64,000 nucleotides of DNA from Zhengitettix transpicula (GCA_037074705.1 CM073596.1:57502001-57566000), one strand, 5' to 3'; shown: positions 1-12,494, counted from the first letter of the stretch. Program-made: numbers and translations. The notes: generated from the letters alone by a model not told the origin.

Positions 1-263
1 AGCAGCGACTTGAAGAATATAAATCAGTTACAATGACAATTGTTTACCGATGAAATGATCAAATTGCTTCTGCAGATAAGAAAGGTACAAAAGCACAGTT
101 AATTGAAATGTAAAGAATTGAAGACCATTGGAAATGCATGGTCCATAACTTCATATTAAACATCTTAACATGAGTGGCTACACGATTTATAATCACATGA
201 AAATTATTTATATTTGAGTTTTCATAGATTCACTCGATAAGTTATGAATGGAATTAAATATTA

Positions 264-322
264 TATCTATCTATCTACCTATCTATCTATATATATATAT
301 ATATATGTATGTATATATATAT
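264..322. repeat. (ATCT)n/(TA)n microsatellite
   Basis: A run of CTAT tetranucleotides passes into TA dinucleotides with a short GTAT interruption. It directly abuts the poly(T) end of the family A retroposon that follows, so its AT-rich end may mark the insertion target. Confidence 0.9.
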
Positions 323-675
323 CTTTTTTTTATTATTTTTTATTTTTAAGGCAACAGGCTACATGAGGGTGATCCACATTGGGCAACTCCCCTTTAATAG
401 CATAGGAAGGGATTTGAAAGGGGGGATGCGGAAGGGTAGAGGAAGGTAGCCAAGGGTTAACTAGGGCCCCCGGGCTATGGTTTAAGGATCCTACCCGGCA
501 TCCGCCTAAAGAAATGCAGGGAAAACCCTAGAAAAACCTGCATCAGGTAGGTCGGGCATTGGGTACTTGTCCCACGCCCTTCCGATAGCGGGAGAAGAGT
601 TTGCTGTGGGGACGCAGCATTCCCTTCTCCTTGCCTCGACCAGTTTGTGAGGCAGATGGCCGACTATTCCAATGG
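323..675 (-). mobile_element. Family A SINE-like retroposon, 5'-truncated copy
   Basis: Read on the minus strand, this copy ends in the family A 3' tail (gttgcc followed by an A-rich tract) and matches the other copies through the central block containing gggacaagtacccaatgccc. The sense 5' portion is missing: homology stops near 675, inside the block that precedes the bracket ggccgactattccaatgg. Short frames on both strands in this block recur in the other copies because the repeat is conserved, not because they look like protein genes. No direct repeat was found; the left flank is a microsatellite. Confidence 0.85.
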
Positions 676-2864
676 CTGAATTGTTTCCTATTTTATAGAA
701 ATATTTTTTAAAAATGTATGCGACTGAGGATAGGATTACCAGCATGCCTTTTTTTGTCTGATACCTGTATTTTTCAAAGACGGTAACTATAAATGGCACA
801 TTAATTATTAACTTGTTATATCGGTGATAATTTAAAGTATTTTACTAAACTTATTTTAAAATTTACGCATGCTAAAACAGCCGATATTTGCGTTGAATAA
901 ATATTTTCAGGGTTAATTAGATTGATAATATTTCTACCTATGTTGTTTCTATATATTTTCAACCCCATTTCGGCATGGGAGGGGACCACGCTAAGGGGAT
1001 TTTCATGTCTTATATAGTAATTTTCGATATCACAATGCTAGTTATATATCTTCAATGACGAATTTGAATAGAGCAGGTGAATTATTAGCCAATATAATGA
1101 CACGAAATATTTTGCGTCAAATCTGTGGATTCCGAGTTTATTAAATTTTGAGGAACGCAAGGAATTACAGTCGATAGTAAGGTTCTGTAATGAGCAAAGT
1201 TTCAGGGCTCCATAAAGAATTTCATAACCTACGCAATACACTTACATAGACTCGTGTTATCCTATAATATAAATTTCCCATCACATTTCAGGTTACAACT
1301 GGTGCTGTAAATATTGTTTTAATTTAAACGCGGAGGAGAACATGTCACATTTATATACATGAGATCGGTTTGGCCTACGTTTAGTCGTATGAATATTAAA
1401 ATTTGTATTTTGTATATACTGAATTTTGATAATTTCAGAGGTGTATCATGGGCATCATGTTTCCACTTACTAAAAAGTCATTTCTCACCCACAACGGTCT
1501 CTCCCTCCGGAAAGTTTTTTTTTTATATTCGCACTGTTAGCGGCTTTCAAAGCACAGTAGGGAGTCACTCTCTCACCTGCGTTGCTATGGTTACTGCAAG
1601 GCTGCCGACATTTACGTCTCTAACGCATCAAACTTTACAATCCAGTGTTTTAAAATTTATACACGTACAATATGATCATGGAGAGAAACAGCTGTTTGGA
1701 AAAATAACCCGTTTTATAATCTTCACTTTTAAAACAGACCGTGGTACTGGGAATTATATTTCTGAAGGAATTTCATATTAATTACTTGACAACATTTTAT
1801 CCCCCTTCCACGCTGAATAAATCATTAGTCATTACGTTATTTAATATTTAAAGTAGTAATACAGTTGTTGAGATGGAAAACTTCTCTGAGAAAGCGGGTG
1901 AGGCTTAAAACACAGACGCGGAGCCGTTTCTAAGGAACAGAGGGGATGAAAGGCAAACGAAGCCATTTTCCGACGGAAAGTAGGGTGGCCGGGGGTGACT
2001 TTCTACACTCCAATTACGTTCCGCAGGCAAAATTTTTTCACCATCCTTTATTCTTCCCTTGACTTGCAATGCGGGCGAGATTACAATTACTCACGCCGTA
2101 GAAGCAAAGATAAAAGATGTTATTCCTTTTTTTTTACTCAAGCGAAATATAAATAATTTTCTACGAGAAAGAATCCATTTTCCTTAGCAAGTAGGTTTTT
2201 TATGCTACATCCGCGGCATTATAATCATTGCTGAAAACATTGAAACTACTACTACACTGTATTCACTTATGTTACGTCTTTTACGTTACATACATTTATC
2301 TTTCAGTTTAACCACTAGCGTGTAGCTTCCACTGGCCACATTTTCAAACCTAGGCAATATATATAATATTAATATTATTCACACAAAGTGGTCTCTTGTT
2401 TGTTGATGTTGCTTGAGGGTTGTGATGCTGTTACTGTTGACTAACAGGGCGTCGAGGGAGAAGGGTTTCAGCAAACAACATGAAGCCCCAGGTCATGAGA
2501 AAGTAGATTTGCTATAAGCCTCACAAAGACTGAGGCAAAAAAACATATTAAAACGTATCGTCAGTAAAGAAGAATGCACACAGGTAGTAGTTTAATTAAA
2601 GAAGGACACAACGCACAGTAGATGATCATTAAAGTAAAATAAAGGCTAAATATAGTTATTTTAACATTGGAAAAACGAACAAACTTAACGAGCTTATTAT
2701 AAATAACCAACATTATTTGAACTGATTACATTTAAAATTATAAACTAATCTAGAATAAAAATAAATTAAACGCCGGAGTGTTTTACGATTGTGATAATTT
2801 TCACATTTTTTCCATTGTTACATTCGGAAAATCTAAAACCACTGACGAAGTAATGACAAATATT
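676..2864. other. Intergenic, no supported gene
   Basis: AT-rich unique-looking DNA. A 140-codon open frame at 1359-1781 has no recognisable domain, no coding-like composition and no clear splice or start context. A GC-richer block at about 1885-2060 could be part of an undefined repeat, but has no second copy in this window. Confidence 0.5.
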
Positions 2865-3175
2865 TATACCAACTACACCCCATATTGATAAAAAAGATAT
2901 TTATATCGCGTGAAGCTGTCTTGGTGAGAACTTTTATTGTCCTGTTTGTTTTTCCTATTTAATCAGGTCTGCAGTCAGATTGACGGGGTACGAAACGTGC
3001 TTTGGTAAAGATGATTGGGATTTTGAAGAGCGAAGTGGTGAAAAAAATACGCGAGAATTACTGTGAATGATCCCGATGCTTTATAAAGAAAACTTATCGA
3101 GTGAAAAGTTGAGTTCCGATGTTTAGATCTATTTCGTAATTAATATTTCATCCGGGACCAAGAGAAGTAAAAGTG
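2865..3175 (+). repeat. Inverted repeat partner, empty-site copy
   Basis: This block aligns by eye with the reverse complement of about 6700-7590 once the family A insertion there is removed. Shared landmarks include agagcgaagtggtgaa, aagaaaacttatcg and gatatttatatcgcg. At 2990-3010 it carries the uninterrupted version of the site into which family A inserted at 6.9 kb. It could be a terminal region of an old element or an independent repeat copy; divergence is moderate, with many substitutions and small indels. Confidence 0.65.
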
Positions 3176-5115
3176 ATTTCTATGAAAAATAATGGTGATT
3201 AATAAAGAAGGTAGTAGGGTATAGAGTGGTGAAAAGTAGGAAGAGTTACTGATGGTAAAGAATCTGCTGTAAATTAAGTAAGTTCATTTTTTTATATATA
3301 TCGACAGAAAAAGTGATTATCGCAAATAATATGTGATAACTACTAAAGGTGTTGAGAACCACTGAGAAACATAATTGATATTCGTAGAACAAAAGTTAAT
3401 ATATTAAAACATCAACGAAGCAATTAATTAAACTTGAAACGAATAAATTTTTTGATTCTTATAAAACTTCGGTAGAACAAAAGACGAGAATAAAATTCAG
3501 AATATATTTAAAATTGCAGGTGATGAGAAATAGCAAAATATATGGAAGAAAAAACTACAAATTCTTGAAAATATGCCATTGTTTCGTAAAAATGACGAAT
3601 AAATACACATTAATAAAGAAAATGTTACTTAAAGACATTAATAAATCTTTCGTGACACGACGAATGAAATAAATGATTTAAAACGATACAATTTTCTCAT
3701 TTCCTTATCCTTCATTGAAACCGAAAAAGAAGTTGTTTAAATTTACGTAATTAATATGATAACTTTGAAATGTTGTTAGTTGGCCGGAGGAACTTTATTG
3801 CAGCTTTCCTTACGGACAAAGGTTTGTTTCATCCCCTTGACAGACCGCGCACATTGTGGTGAGATTGAATCTCAACTCCAGACCACCACCTCCCCCCCCC
3901 CGCCCTAATTACAAACTCAATTAACACTTCTCCAACGCCTGATATCTCCGGCAAAGTAATTTCAATAACAGTAGAGGAGGGTGAAAAAAATCTCTACAAT
4001 AACAGCACCGTTGCTGCGCAAACGTATCTTTCACAGATGTAGAATGAAGTTAATTAGCTTCAATTTGAGGACTCTTCAAGGACGCAGACTTTCTACTTTT
4101 ATACCATACCGGTCGAAATACTTTAGTGTATATGTAAAAACTTACTACTTGATATAATATTCGCAATTAAGATGCACTATAATAAAATTTTAATTACACA
4201 CAATCTTTGTATTTAACATGAATCAGCATAATTAATTTTTATTTTCTCTGCGCATTTTATATATATATATATATTATTGCCACATTAGATTAAACATAGT
4301 CACCACGCGTTTTGTGATTATTCAGAATAAGGCAGTTTAATGTATTTGAGAGAATAAAACGTAAGATCTTGTAAATCGCAGTAAATGGAAACACCACTCT
4401 CGTTCTACCTTTAATATAAATAAAATAATAAATTATTCTAGAGATACGGTCAGTAAACAATTTTTCTTGAAACTGTTCAACAACAGTCACTGTGCGCAGT
4501 CAATTTCAGTATAAATGGTTTCAACGTATAATGTCATACGTTGAATAACGTTTTAAATTAGACGAGTATGAATTACAGAAACGAATATAGCAGTATTAGA
4601 AGTTGCTGAAGTTGGTTACAACGTTAAATACTGCATTTTGGAGAAGAGTCACGCATTTGAAAAGTGTTAATACTATAACATCAAAAATTCAAAATTACTG
4701 TGTATTATTCGTTAGTATGTTACAGGTTTAGATTTCCTCCTGCAGTAATAAGCGACGAAGCTGCGGAATGGTAGAAATTTACAGGAAGTCAGACGAAGAC
4801 GGACGGACTGTGGAATGATGAAACCTGCTCTGACCTGTTTAACATCAGTTGGCACATTCCCTCAATTTATTTAATCAGCATCCGCACAAAATGGCTTCCA
4901 ACTGTGAGTGAGGCATTATTAACAACAAACATTTAACCCATACACTATTAGCTTAATTTTAATATTTTATAAATCTCCAACTATTCAGATCTAAAAATGT
5001 CTGGATAATCAATTGAGCCTCAATGCAATAAATATTCGGAAGTAACAGGTTGTTCTTTTCTTATTACTGAAAAGTATTTTCTTTTAAAAGGAACAAATTT
5101 ACGTCGGAATAACAA
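3176..5115. other. Intergenic, no supported gene
   Basis: AT-rich. It holds a poly(C) run near 3892-3902 and a short (TA)n at 4256-4275. Small open frames are not coding-like. Confidence 0.5.
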
Positions 5116-5260
5116 AGATAGCCAATACAAACAAAAAAAAAGGGTAATATAAATACCACACACTTGTTCTAATTGTAATTCCTGCTACATAGGGCAAACA
5201 AAACGTTCCCTTAATACCCGTATCAAGGAACATATATCTAATATCAAACTTCACATATGA
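5116..5260 (+). mobile_element. Penelope-like element fragment with GIY-YIG endonuclease motif
   Basis: From 5156 to the stop at 5258-5260 the plus strand reads about 34 codons. They contain CNSCYIGQT followed by RSLNTRIKEHI, which is the conserved core of the GIY-YIG endonuclease domain found at the C-terminus of Penelope-like retroelements. An in-frame stop lies immediately upstream (5150-5152), so this is a dead fragment. The preceding 40-45 bp (agatagccaa... ataaataccacaca) match the family B tail in antisense orientation, so the fragment is an inverted chimera of tail plus endonuclease. No reverse transcriptase domain is visible nearby. The family call rests on the motif; the fragment is too short to name a clade. 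Confidence 0.75.
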
Positions 5261-6219
5261 AGAATGTTCAGCAAATATCTTACCGTTTTAATACATTTTG
5301 GAGGAACACGAATCAGGTCTCGTTACTTCTTAAATTTCCATTTGTGAGTTGTTTCGAATTTTTATTCAAGTCGTTAACATTTTCGGCAAGGTACTCCAGT
5401 TGTTTCATAAAACTCTGATGTCTACAACTTTAATAATTAAAATTCTAATGTTCTATTGGAGTAATTGGCTAAGTTGATGGTAATAAACGAATAATGATAT
5501 GAGTATGTAACTTCATGGTCCCTCTCAGAACAATGGTTATTTTTATTGGCGGACGAAAATAGACCTTTACTGCAGTCAATAACAAGAATAGCGTGCGAAT
5601 AGATCAGAATAGACAGCCAGTCGACCGAGAAGCTCATAGAAAGGTATCTGAAAATCCACCAGAGTAATTTCAATCAAGCTCATCTACAACGGCTCGAGGT
5701 TCCCTCACCTTACACTTTACGTTATCAAAAGCTACACTTGACTTTACGCTCGGTGGTTCAAATGCGAAATGCACGACATCAAAAGTTATACTCTGCTAGT
5801 TTCTAACTCTGAAGGTCTTCCGTGAATGAAGTTAGGTAAAGTTGATAGAAACTCTCTAACGACGTTCTCTGAGGAAGTGAATCCCTGGCAGCCGTCACGA
5901 AGGAGAGGCCAGTATTTCAATCCCCTCAACAAGAGTAACAACTTCTAAAGGAAACCACACCAAAGAAAATTTCAAACGAATTCGATTACTGAAACTCTGC
6001 ATTCGCTGAATGCGATACAAATTAAATTCCTAAACTCTTATTGAGGCAGAAAACTACAAGACAAACGTATTTACAAGTGCCTAATTAATTGGGAGAAGCT
6101 GTTGTCTAATGAAGAAGTAGATGGTGTTTATTTGGCAATAACACTGTTTCCATGTGGTCTATAAAATCATATTCTGGAATGACGAAAGGAACGTAAAACG
6201 TTTAGTTCATTTGCATTTT
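5261..6219. other. Intergenic, no supported gene
   Basis: Unique-looking AT-rich DNA; the first few tens of bases may be decayed element sequence continuing from the GIY-YIG fragment. No coding frame is supported. Confidence 0.5.
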
Positions 6220-6249
6220 GCTCTCTCTCTCTCTCTCTTTCTCTCTCTG
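6220..6249. repeat. (CT)n microsatellite
   Basis: A nearly pure CT run with one interruption. A short (GA)n tract about 140 bp downstream (6391-6402) is its complement, so the two could pair, but neither is linked to a recognised element. Confidence 0.9.
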
Positions 6250-6699
6250 AAGATGTATTTAATCAGAAGTAGAATCGAACTCTAATTACGAGCAAAGTTG
6301 CTTCAGTCGAAAGCAATTATCTGGATGGCGACCATCCTCAGTTCAAAGGCAAAGCCACCTCACTCAACTCCTACAAAGGCTTCAGAGCTTGAGAGAGAGA
6401 GAAAGCTGAAATCACCGAGGCGAAATCGCTATCGATTCATTAGAGATGTATAAAGATTAATTTGCCGATGAATGTTAGAATCTTGTTCTCTCCAACGCTT
6501 TTTAGAACATTATGACGAATTGTAAAATGTGTAATAATGACATTGCACATGTCTTAAATTAGAGGAAAAATATGTGAAGTTGTCGCCTAGACCTAATTGC
6601 AGTAAGAAACTGATAATATTTTACTTGAAAGGGGTCAAGAAATTATAAGAAAATACTACTTTAATTTGTGTACATTTTAGAAGAAACAGCTATAATTAG

Positions 6700-7590
6700 G
6701 TCGTAAACTATTTGAATTCCCGGCTGAAATAACTTATGAAGTAGATCTTACACTAATCTTCACATCGGAGCCCAACTTTTCACACGATAAGTTTTCTTTA
6801 TCAAGCGTATTTGTCTTCACCACTTCGCTCTACAAAATGCCAATCATCTTTATCAAAGCCCGGGAAGTTCTCTCGCAGGCAAAACCTTGTAGGAGAGACA
6901 CGAAGGGGCTACTTTTGGATCCCCCCTTTCTAATCCCTTCCTATGCTATTAAAGGGGAGTTGCCCTATGTGGATCACCCTCATGTAGCCTGTTGCCCTAA
7001 AAAAAAAAAAAAAAAAAAAGGATTCCCTTTTCCTCTCCGTTTTTGAACTAAGGTTCCCACAAGCAGAGGTACCTCGGCCTGTTCTGAGAGGTCACAGACC
7101 TTGGGCATACAGTAAGAGTTGTCCGCTATTCCCATTGGAATAATCGGCTAGCTGCCTCCTAAACTGGTCGAGGCACGGAGAAGGGTATTCTGCGCCCCCA
7201 CAGCAAACTCTTCTCCCGCTATCGGAAGGCCGTGGGACAAGTACCCAATGCCCAACCTACCTGATGCAGGTTTTTCTAGGATTTGTCCTGCATTTCTTTA
7301 GGCGAATGTCGGGTAGGATCCTTAAAATATAGACCGGGGGCCCTAATAACCCTTGGCTACCTTCCTCTACCCTTCCGCATCCCCCCTTTCAAATCCTTTC
7401 CTATGCTATTAAAGGGGAGTTGCCCAATGTGGATTACCCTCATGTAGCCTGTTGCCCTAAAAAAAATCAAAGCCCGTTTCGCACCCCGTCTATCTGACTG
7501 CAGTCCTGATAAATTGGAAAACAAACAGGACCATAAAAGTTCTCCAGGACGCGATATAAATATTTTTTAGTATGGAATCAATAATGAGGG
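6700..7590 (-). repeat. Inverted repeat partner, interrupted by family A dimer
   Basis: With 6863-7465 removed, the remainder aligns in reverse complement with 2865-3175. The interrupting sequence is bounded by the 11-bp direct repeat atcaaagcccg at 6852-6862 and 7466-7476, whereas the partner copy has a single version of that site. Confidence 0.65.
6863..7465 (+). mobile_element. Family A SINE-like retroposon, dimeric copy with target-site duplication
   Basis: On the plus strand the order is: short head (ctctcgcaggcaaaacc onward), an abrupt jump near 6918 to the family 3' tail, poly(A) of about 21 (6999-7019), then a second nearly complete body starting at gattcccttttcctctcc, a second 3' tail and a short poly(A). 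The whole composite is flanked by the 11-bp direct repeat atcaaagcccg (6852-6862, 7466-7476), and the paralogous empty site at about 2.99 kb supports a single insertion event. The poly(A) tail and duplication are typical of LINE-driven target-primed insertion. I found no tRNA-like or clear pol III promoter boxes, so SINE-like describes structure only. Confidence 0.85.
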
Positions 7591-9116
7591 TGTAGTTCGT
7601 AGAATGTAATTTTGGATTTTAGCACGTTCAGCAATACATAAAACAAAAATGGTATATTGCAAAGAAGATAGCGACAAAGATACGTGGAAAACAGTTTTGG
7701 GCATAGCAAATTAATTTAATGAGATTTAATAAGACAGTTGAATTGGATGTTGTAAGACGAATTCTAGATATTCGAACTTGCGGAGGGCCCTTTATAACAT
7801 TTGAAAGAAAATAGTTTTGTATTTATAATAATTTCGTGAGATATTATGAGTGGTCCAGAAATTTACTTATATTCCTTTTTATTAATTTGTTATTAAATTA
7901 AAACTTTAAAGATGACTTAAAATAAAAACTTATTTCATACTCTTATTATTAATTAAATTTTAATTTCAAAAACTGAAGAGCTGTATATTTTTATTACAGA
8001 TAATGAAATACAAATTCTCCTAGTAATGATAATCCATTTATAGGGCTTTCGTCCTGTGAATGGTAGCAACGTTGCACAATGTCTCTGTTGATATGGAAGG
8101 GATTTGTTTGTAGCTCAATACCTGATGGGTTTATGACTGTTGGTGTTATTGATTTGGTCCCCTGTAGTTATGCGACAAAGAGCCGTGGACGAGGCAAGGC
8201 GAGCTAATATCCTGCTCATTGTGCAGCTTGTCAAAGCTCCCGAAAGGAAGACCCATGGTTAAATTGTTCCCGTACAATCCTAATTAACGTGGAAACACTG
8301 TTATAGTATTCACGTCAAAACACAATACCCCGAAATACTCACACAAGGAAGTAAATTAAATTCCCTACGAAAAATAAAACGTTGTGTAACTCACATCAAT
8401 ATTTTTAAATATTCCTTTTCATACGGAACTGTTTTTAAATTAAATGTCAAAGCCGACATTAATTTTTTAATTTTATTTCTACGCTCCCCAAAACGTATGT
8501 ATCGTACAGCTTAAGGGATTAGGAGGGACATTAATCCAAATTGTTTTTCATATCGTAATTGTTTTTGAATTACTTAAATTAATTGGTGGGAATTCACGTT
8601 TTACTCAGTTAAATTAACGTGAATGTAACGTATTTTCCTTCCGTTTTCATATTAATAATATTTGCTATGTGATAACAGCCTTATCCAGACGTGCCAAATG
8701 AATTGTCAATTTCTTTGAGTATTACGTATTGATTACTCAGTAACTGTCAAAGTGACTTGACAGCTTATTTATTACGTTTCAAATGGAATTAAACGGTCCA
8801 CGGCCGAGTGTACACCCACCAGATAACATTTTATGTTAGTTAATTTGCTTTCTAACTCACGTTCGCCAAACACCGATAATTGAATTACCACGACACTTAC
8901 TAAAATAATGACTGTATTTAATTTCAAGTAAAATGCGAGCTACTCGATTAATAAATATGATGACCATAAATATTAAACCAACATTAATGCTCCGGACATA
9001 AATCATCTATTCAAATCAGTTTTATTTTAAAAATTTAATAATGATAAATCGAAAAACCGACTAAATTAGGTGATAATATAAATACTATATTATTTACAAA
9101 TATCCCAAATCAAATC
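7591..9116. other. Intergenic, no supported gene
   Basis: AT-rich, no recognised repeat or coding signal. Confidence 0.5.
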
Positions 9117-9412
9117 AACTACTTGACACCTATAACAAACATTGTAATTCCTGCTACGTAGGCCAAACTATAAGGTCATTAAAACACGTATCGAAGAACA
9201 TATCCAATACCAAACTCAACATTGATAAACAATACGTCGTTTCCAAAAATATTACTTGCAATAATTCTTTGGAATGTCAAAATGCAAACATTTAGACAAT
9301 GATAGAATTATTTTCGAAATACTTCATATTAAATCCTACATCACTGCAATTAATTTTTGTACTGATACAATGAACGTCAGAAATAATTCCTTACGGTCCA
9401 TCTGACACGTTT
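9117..9412 (+). mobile_element. Penelope-like element fragment, GIY-YIG endonuclease C-terminal half
   Basis: The plus strand reads CNSCYVGQT, then after a frameshift KTRIEEHI, and after further damage KCKHLDNDRIIFEILHIKS ending at a stop near 9409-9411. This order (Cys-rich CNSCY, GQT, RIEEHI, then a Lys/Cys/His stretch and the EILHIKS segment) fits the GIY-YIG domain and its C-terminal extension in Penelope-like elements. The EILHIKS region is recognisable on the minus strand of the 24.3-kb family B copy, which ties the endonuclease fragments to family B. At least two frame breaks make it non-functional. Confidence 0.75.
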
Positions 9413-9995
9413 GCATTTATTTAAAGAAATAAATAAACCGTCCGAAATGTAAGGAAAAAATTTAATCAAATTATAATAAAAATTCTGCTCCATTGTGCGC
9501 GAAAAGAGACACGAATTTAGAAATTTATCTAAAAAATTTTATTATTTATGTAAAATATAGGAAATAAAATATATTCATACCTATAGAAATCATCGATACC
9601 AAATTCGATATTTTTTACTGCTGCACCAGAGGAAATAATGAAACGAAACATATATTTTACTTTTATGTAATTAAATTGTTTTTGAGATGTTTACTTGTTT
9701 ATTTATGTACGGATTCAATTGATAGCATCAGATAAATATAACTATTATTCTTTGCTTATGTTCACGTCACTTAGATGGATGCACAAAAATTGCGCAGGAA
9801 CGTATTTATAAATTTTCATCATATTTACTCTGCTTTTGGCTATATTGTTAATTTTAAATTGATATGATGTTTTTTTTATATTTTAAAGAATTATCAACTT
9901 GATTAAAGAGGGTGTTAGTGAATAATACACTTTATCTGTCAACATGAAAAAAAATCCTAACCCGAATTGTTAGCCATATTCATATTTGTAACACA
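9413..9995. other. Intergenic, no supported gene
   Basis: AT-rich spacer between the PLE fragment and the minisatellite; nothing else recognised. Confidence 0.5.
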
Positions 9996-11965
9996 AAAAA
10001 TGAGACAATAGTAACTTAAGTTTATTTAGCTTAAAAAATAAGGCAATAGAAACAAGTGTATTTAGCTTAAAACATAAGACAGTAGTAACTTAAGTTTATT
10101 TAGCTTAAAAAATAAGAAAATAGAAACATGTTTATTTAGCTTAAAAATAAGACAATAGAAAATTAAGTTTATTTAGCTTAAAAAATAAGACAATAGAAAC
10201 AAGTTTATTTAACTTAAAAAAGACAGTAGAAAATTAAGTTTATTTAGCTTAAAAAATAAGACAATAGAAACAAGTTTATGTAGCTTAAAAAAAGACAGTA
10301 GAAAATTAAGTTTATTTAGCTTAAAAATAAGACAATAGAAAAAAGTTTATTTATCTTAAAAAATAAGACAGTAGTAACGTAAGTTTATTTAGCTTAAAAA
10401 ATAAGACAGTAGTAACTTAAGTTTATTTAGCTTAAAAAATAAGACAGTAGTAACTTAAGTTTTTTACCTTAATAAATAAGACAATAGAAACAAGTTTATT
10501 TAGCTTAAAAAAGACAGTAGAAAATTAAGTTTATTTAGCTTAAAACATTCGACAGTAGTAACTTAAGTTTATTTATCTTAAAAAATAAGACAATAGAAAC
10601 AAGTTTATTTAGCTTAAAAAAGACAGTAGAAAATTAAGTTTATTTAGCTTAAAACATAAGACAGTAGTAACTTAAGTTTATTTATCTTAAAAAATAAGAC
10701 AATAGAAACAAGTTTATTTAGCTTAAAAAAAGACAGTAGAAAATTAAGTTTATTTAGCTTAAAAAATAAGACAATAGTAAGTTAAGTTTATTTAGCTTAA
10801 AAAATAAGACAATAGTAATTTAAGTTTATTTAGCTTAAAAAAATAAGACAGTAGTAACTTAAGTTTTTTACCTTAAAAAATAAGACAATAGAAACAAGTT
10901 TATTTAGCTTAAAAAATACAATAGAAAATTAAGTTTATTAAGCTTAAAAAATAAGACAGTAGTAACTTAAGTTTATTTAGCTTAAAACATAAGACAGTAG
11001 TAACTTAAGTTTATTTATCTTAAAAAATAAGACAATAGAAACAAGTTTATTTAGCTTAAAAAAAGACAGTAGAAAATTAAGTTTATTTAGCTTAAAACAT
11101 AAGACAGTAGTAACTTAAGTTTATTTATCTTAAAAAATAAGACAATAGAAACAAGTTAATTTGGTTTAAAAAAAGACAGTAGAAAATTAAGTTTATTTAG
11201 CTTAAAACATAAGACAGTAGTAACTTAAGTTTATTTATCTTAAAAAATAAGACAGTAGTAACTTAAGTTTATTTATCTTAAAAAATAAGACAATAGAAAC
11301 AAGTTTATTTAGCTTAAAAAAAGACGGATGAAAATTAAGTTTATTTAGCTTAAAAAATAAGACAATAGTAAGTTAAGTTTATTTAGCTTAAAAAATAAGA
11401 CAATAGTAATTTAAGTTTATTTTGCTTAAAAAATAAGACAGTAGTAACTGAAGTTTTTTACCTTAAAAAATAATACAATAGAAACAAGTTTATTTAGCTT
11501 AAAAAATACAGTAGAAAATTAAGTTTATTAAGCTTAAAAAATAAGACAGTAGTAACTTAAGTTTATTTAGCTTAAAAAATAAGACAGTAGTAACTTAAGT
11601 TTTTTACCTTAATAAATAAGACAATAGAAACAAGTTTATTTAGCTTAAAAAAAGACAGTAGAAAATTAAGTTTATTTAGTTTAAAAAAAGACAGTAGAAA
11701 ATTAAGTTTATTTAGCTTAAAACATAAAACAGTAGTAACTTAAGTTTATTTATCTTAAAAAATAAGACAATAGAAACAAGTTTATTTAGCTTAAAAAAAG
11801 ACAGTAGAAAATTAAGTTTATTTAGCTTAAAACATAAGACAGTAGTAACTTAAGTTTATTTATCTTAAAAAATAAGACAATAGAAACAAGTGTATTTAGT
11901 TTAAAAAAAGACAGTAGAAAATTAAGTTTATTAAGCTTAAAAAATAAGACAAAAGATACTGAAGT
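9996..11965. repeat. Minisatellite of 33-38 bp units with higher-order repeats
   Basis: Roughly fifty tandem units share the core gttaatttagctt-like string (usual form gtttatttagcttaaaa). Three main variants are visible: A (gacaatagaaacaag, about 33 bp), B (gacagtagaaaattaag, about 38 bp) and C (gacagtagtaacttaag, about 38 bp). In many places they run in the fixed order A-B-C, giving a higher-order unit near 109 bp, for example around 10576, 11030 and 11755. Most units carry the 5-bp inverted pair ttaag/cttaa around a 9-nt loop. The array ends in degraded units after 11950. Unit counts were made by eye. Confidence 0.95.
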
Positions 11966-12494
11966 GTTTCACAGTAATAAATTCGAGACTTTCATTCACG
12001 GTATAACTATTTAAAGAATATATCTTCGAAGCCTAATTAAGTATAGATGTGATAATTTCTTAAATCCGCATAATAAAAAAATGTGAATATCGCTGATTTT
12101 GTTTAGTAATAAAATTTACTATGCCGTTTTACTAAATTATTTATTAAATCAACAGTGCTATAGAAAAGAGTGAATTGAATGTTTTATCATTCAATAAGGT
12201 ATCACAGTTTAATCGTCTAGCTAAGTGGAAAAATAGGGGTTTGCACCGGAGAATACTTCATTTTTTTAAGGAGCAAGTAACCACTTCAAAGAATAGATAC
12301 GTATTTACAAAGGAAACTGTCTGATACGGATTTTTCTACTTAGTCACCAGAAAATATGTTAAGAAAAATTGTATGATCCAGGCAGACGACGCTACTACAC
12401 AAGGAAGCATTTATTGTGAACTCTTAACCATATTGAGTATAATTTAAATAGAAATTAATAGATGTCAAGATATTGTCAGAATGTTGACCAGTGC
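11966..12494. other. Intergenic, no supported gene
   Basis: AT-rich flank of the minisatellite; nothing recognised. Confidence 0.5.

Noticed and set aside
1359..1781. 140-codon open frame
   Set aside because: No domain, irregular codon use, no convincing promoter, splice or poly(A) context; length is within chance for this amount of sequence.
5116..5260. Bacterial-type or homing GIY-YIG endonuclease gene
   Set aside because: Short fragment with an upstream stop, joined to a dispersed insect repeat; Penelope-like origin explains it better.
9996..11965. CRISPR-like array
   Set aside because: Repeats are contiguous without unique spacers and units vary continuously; it is a minisatellite.
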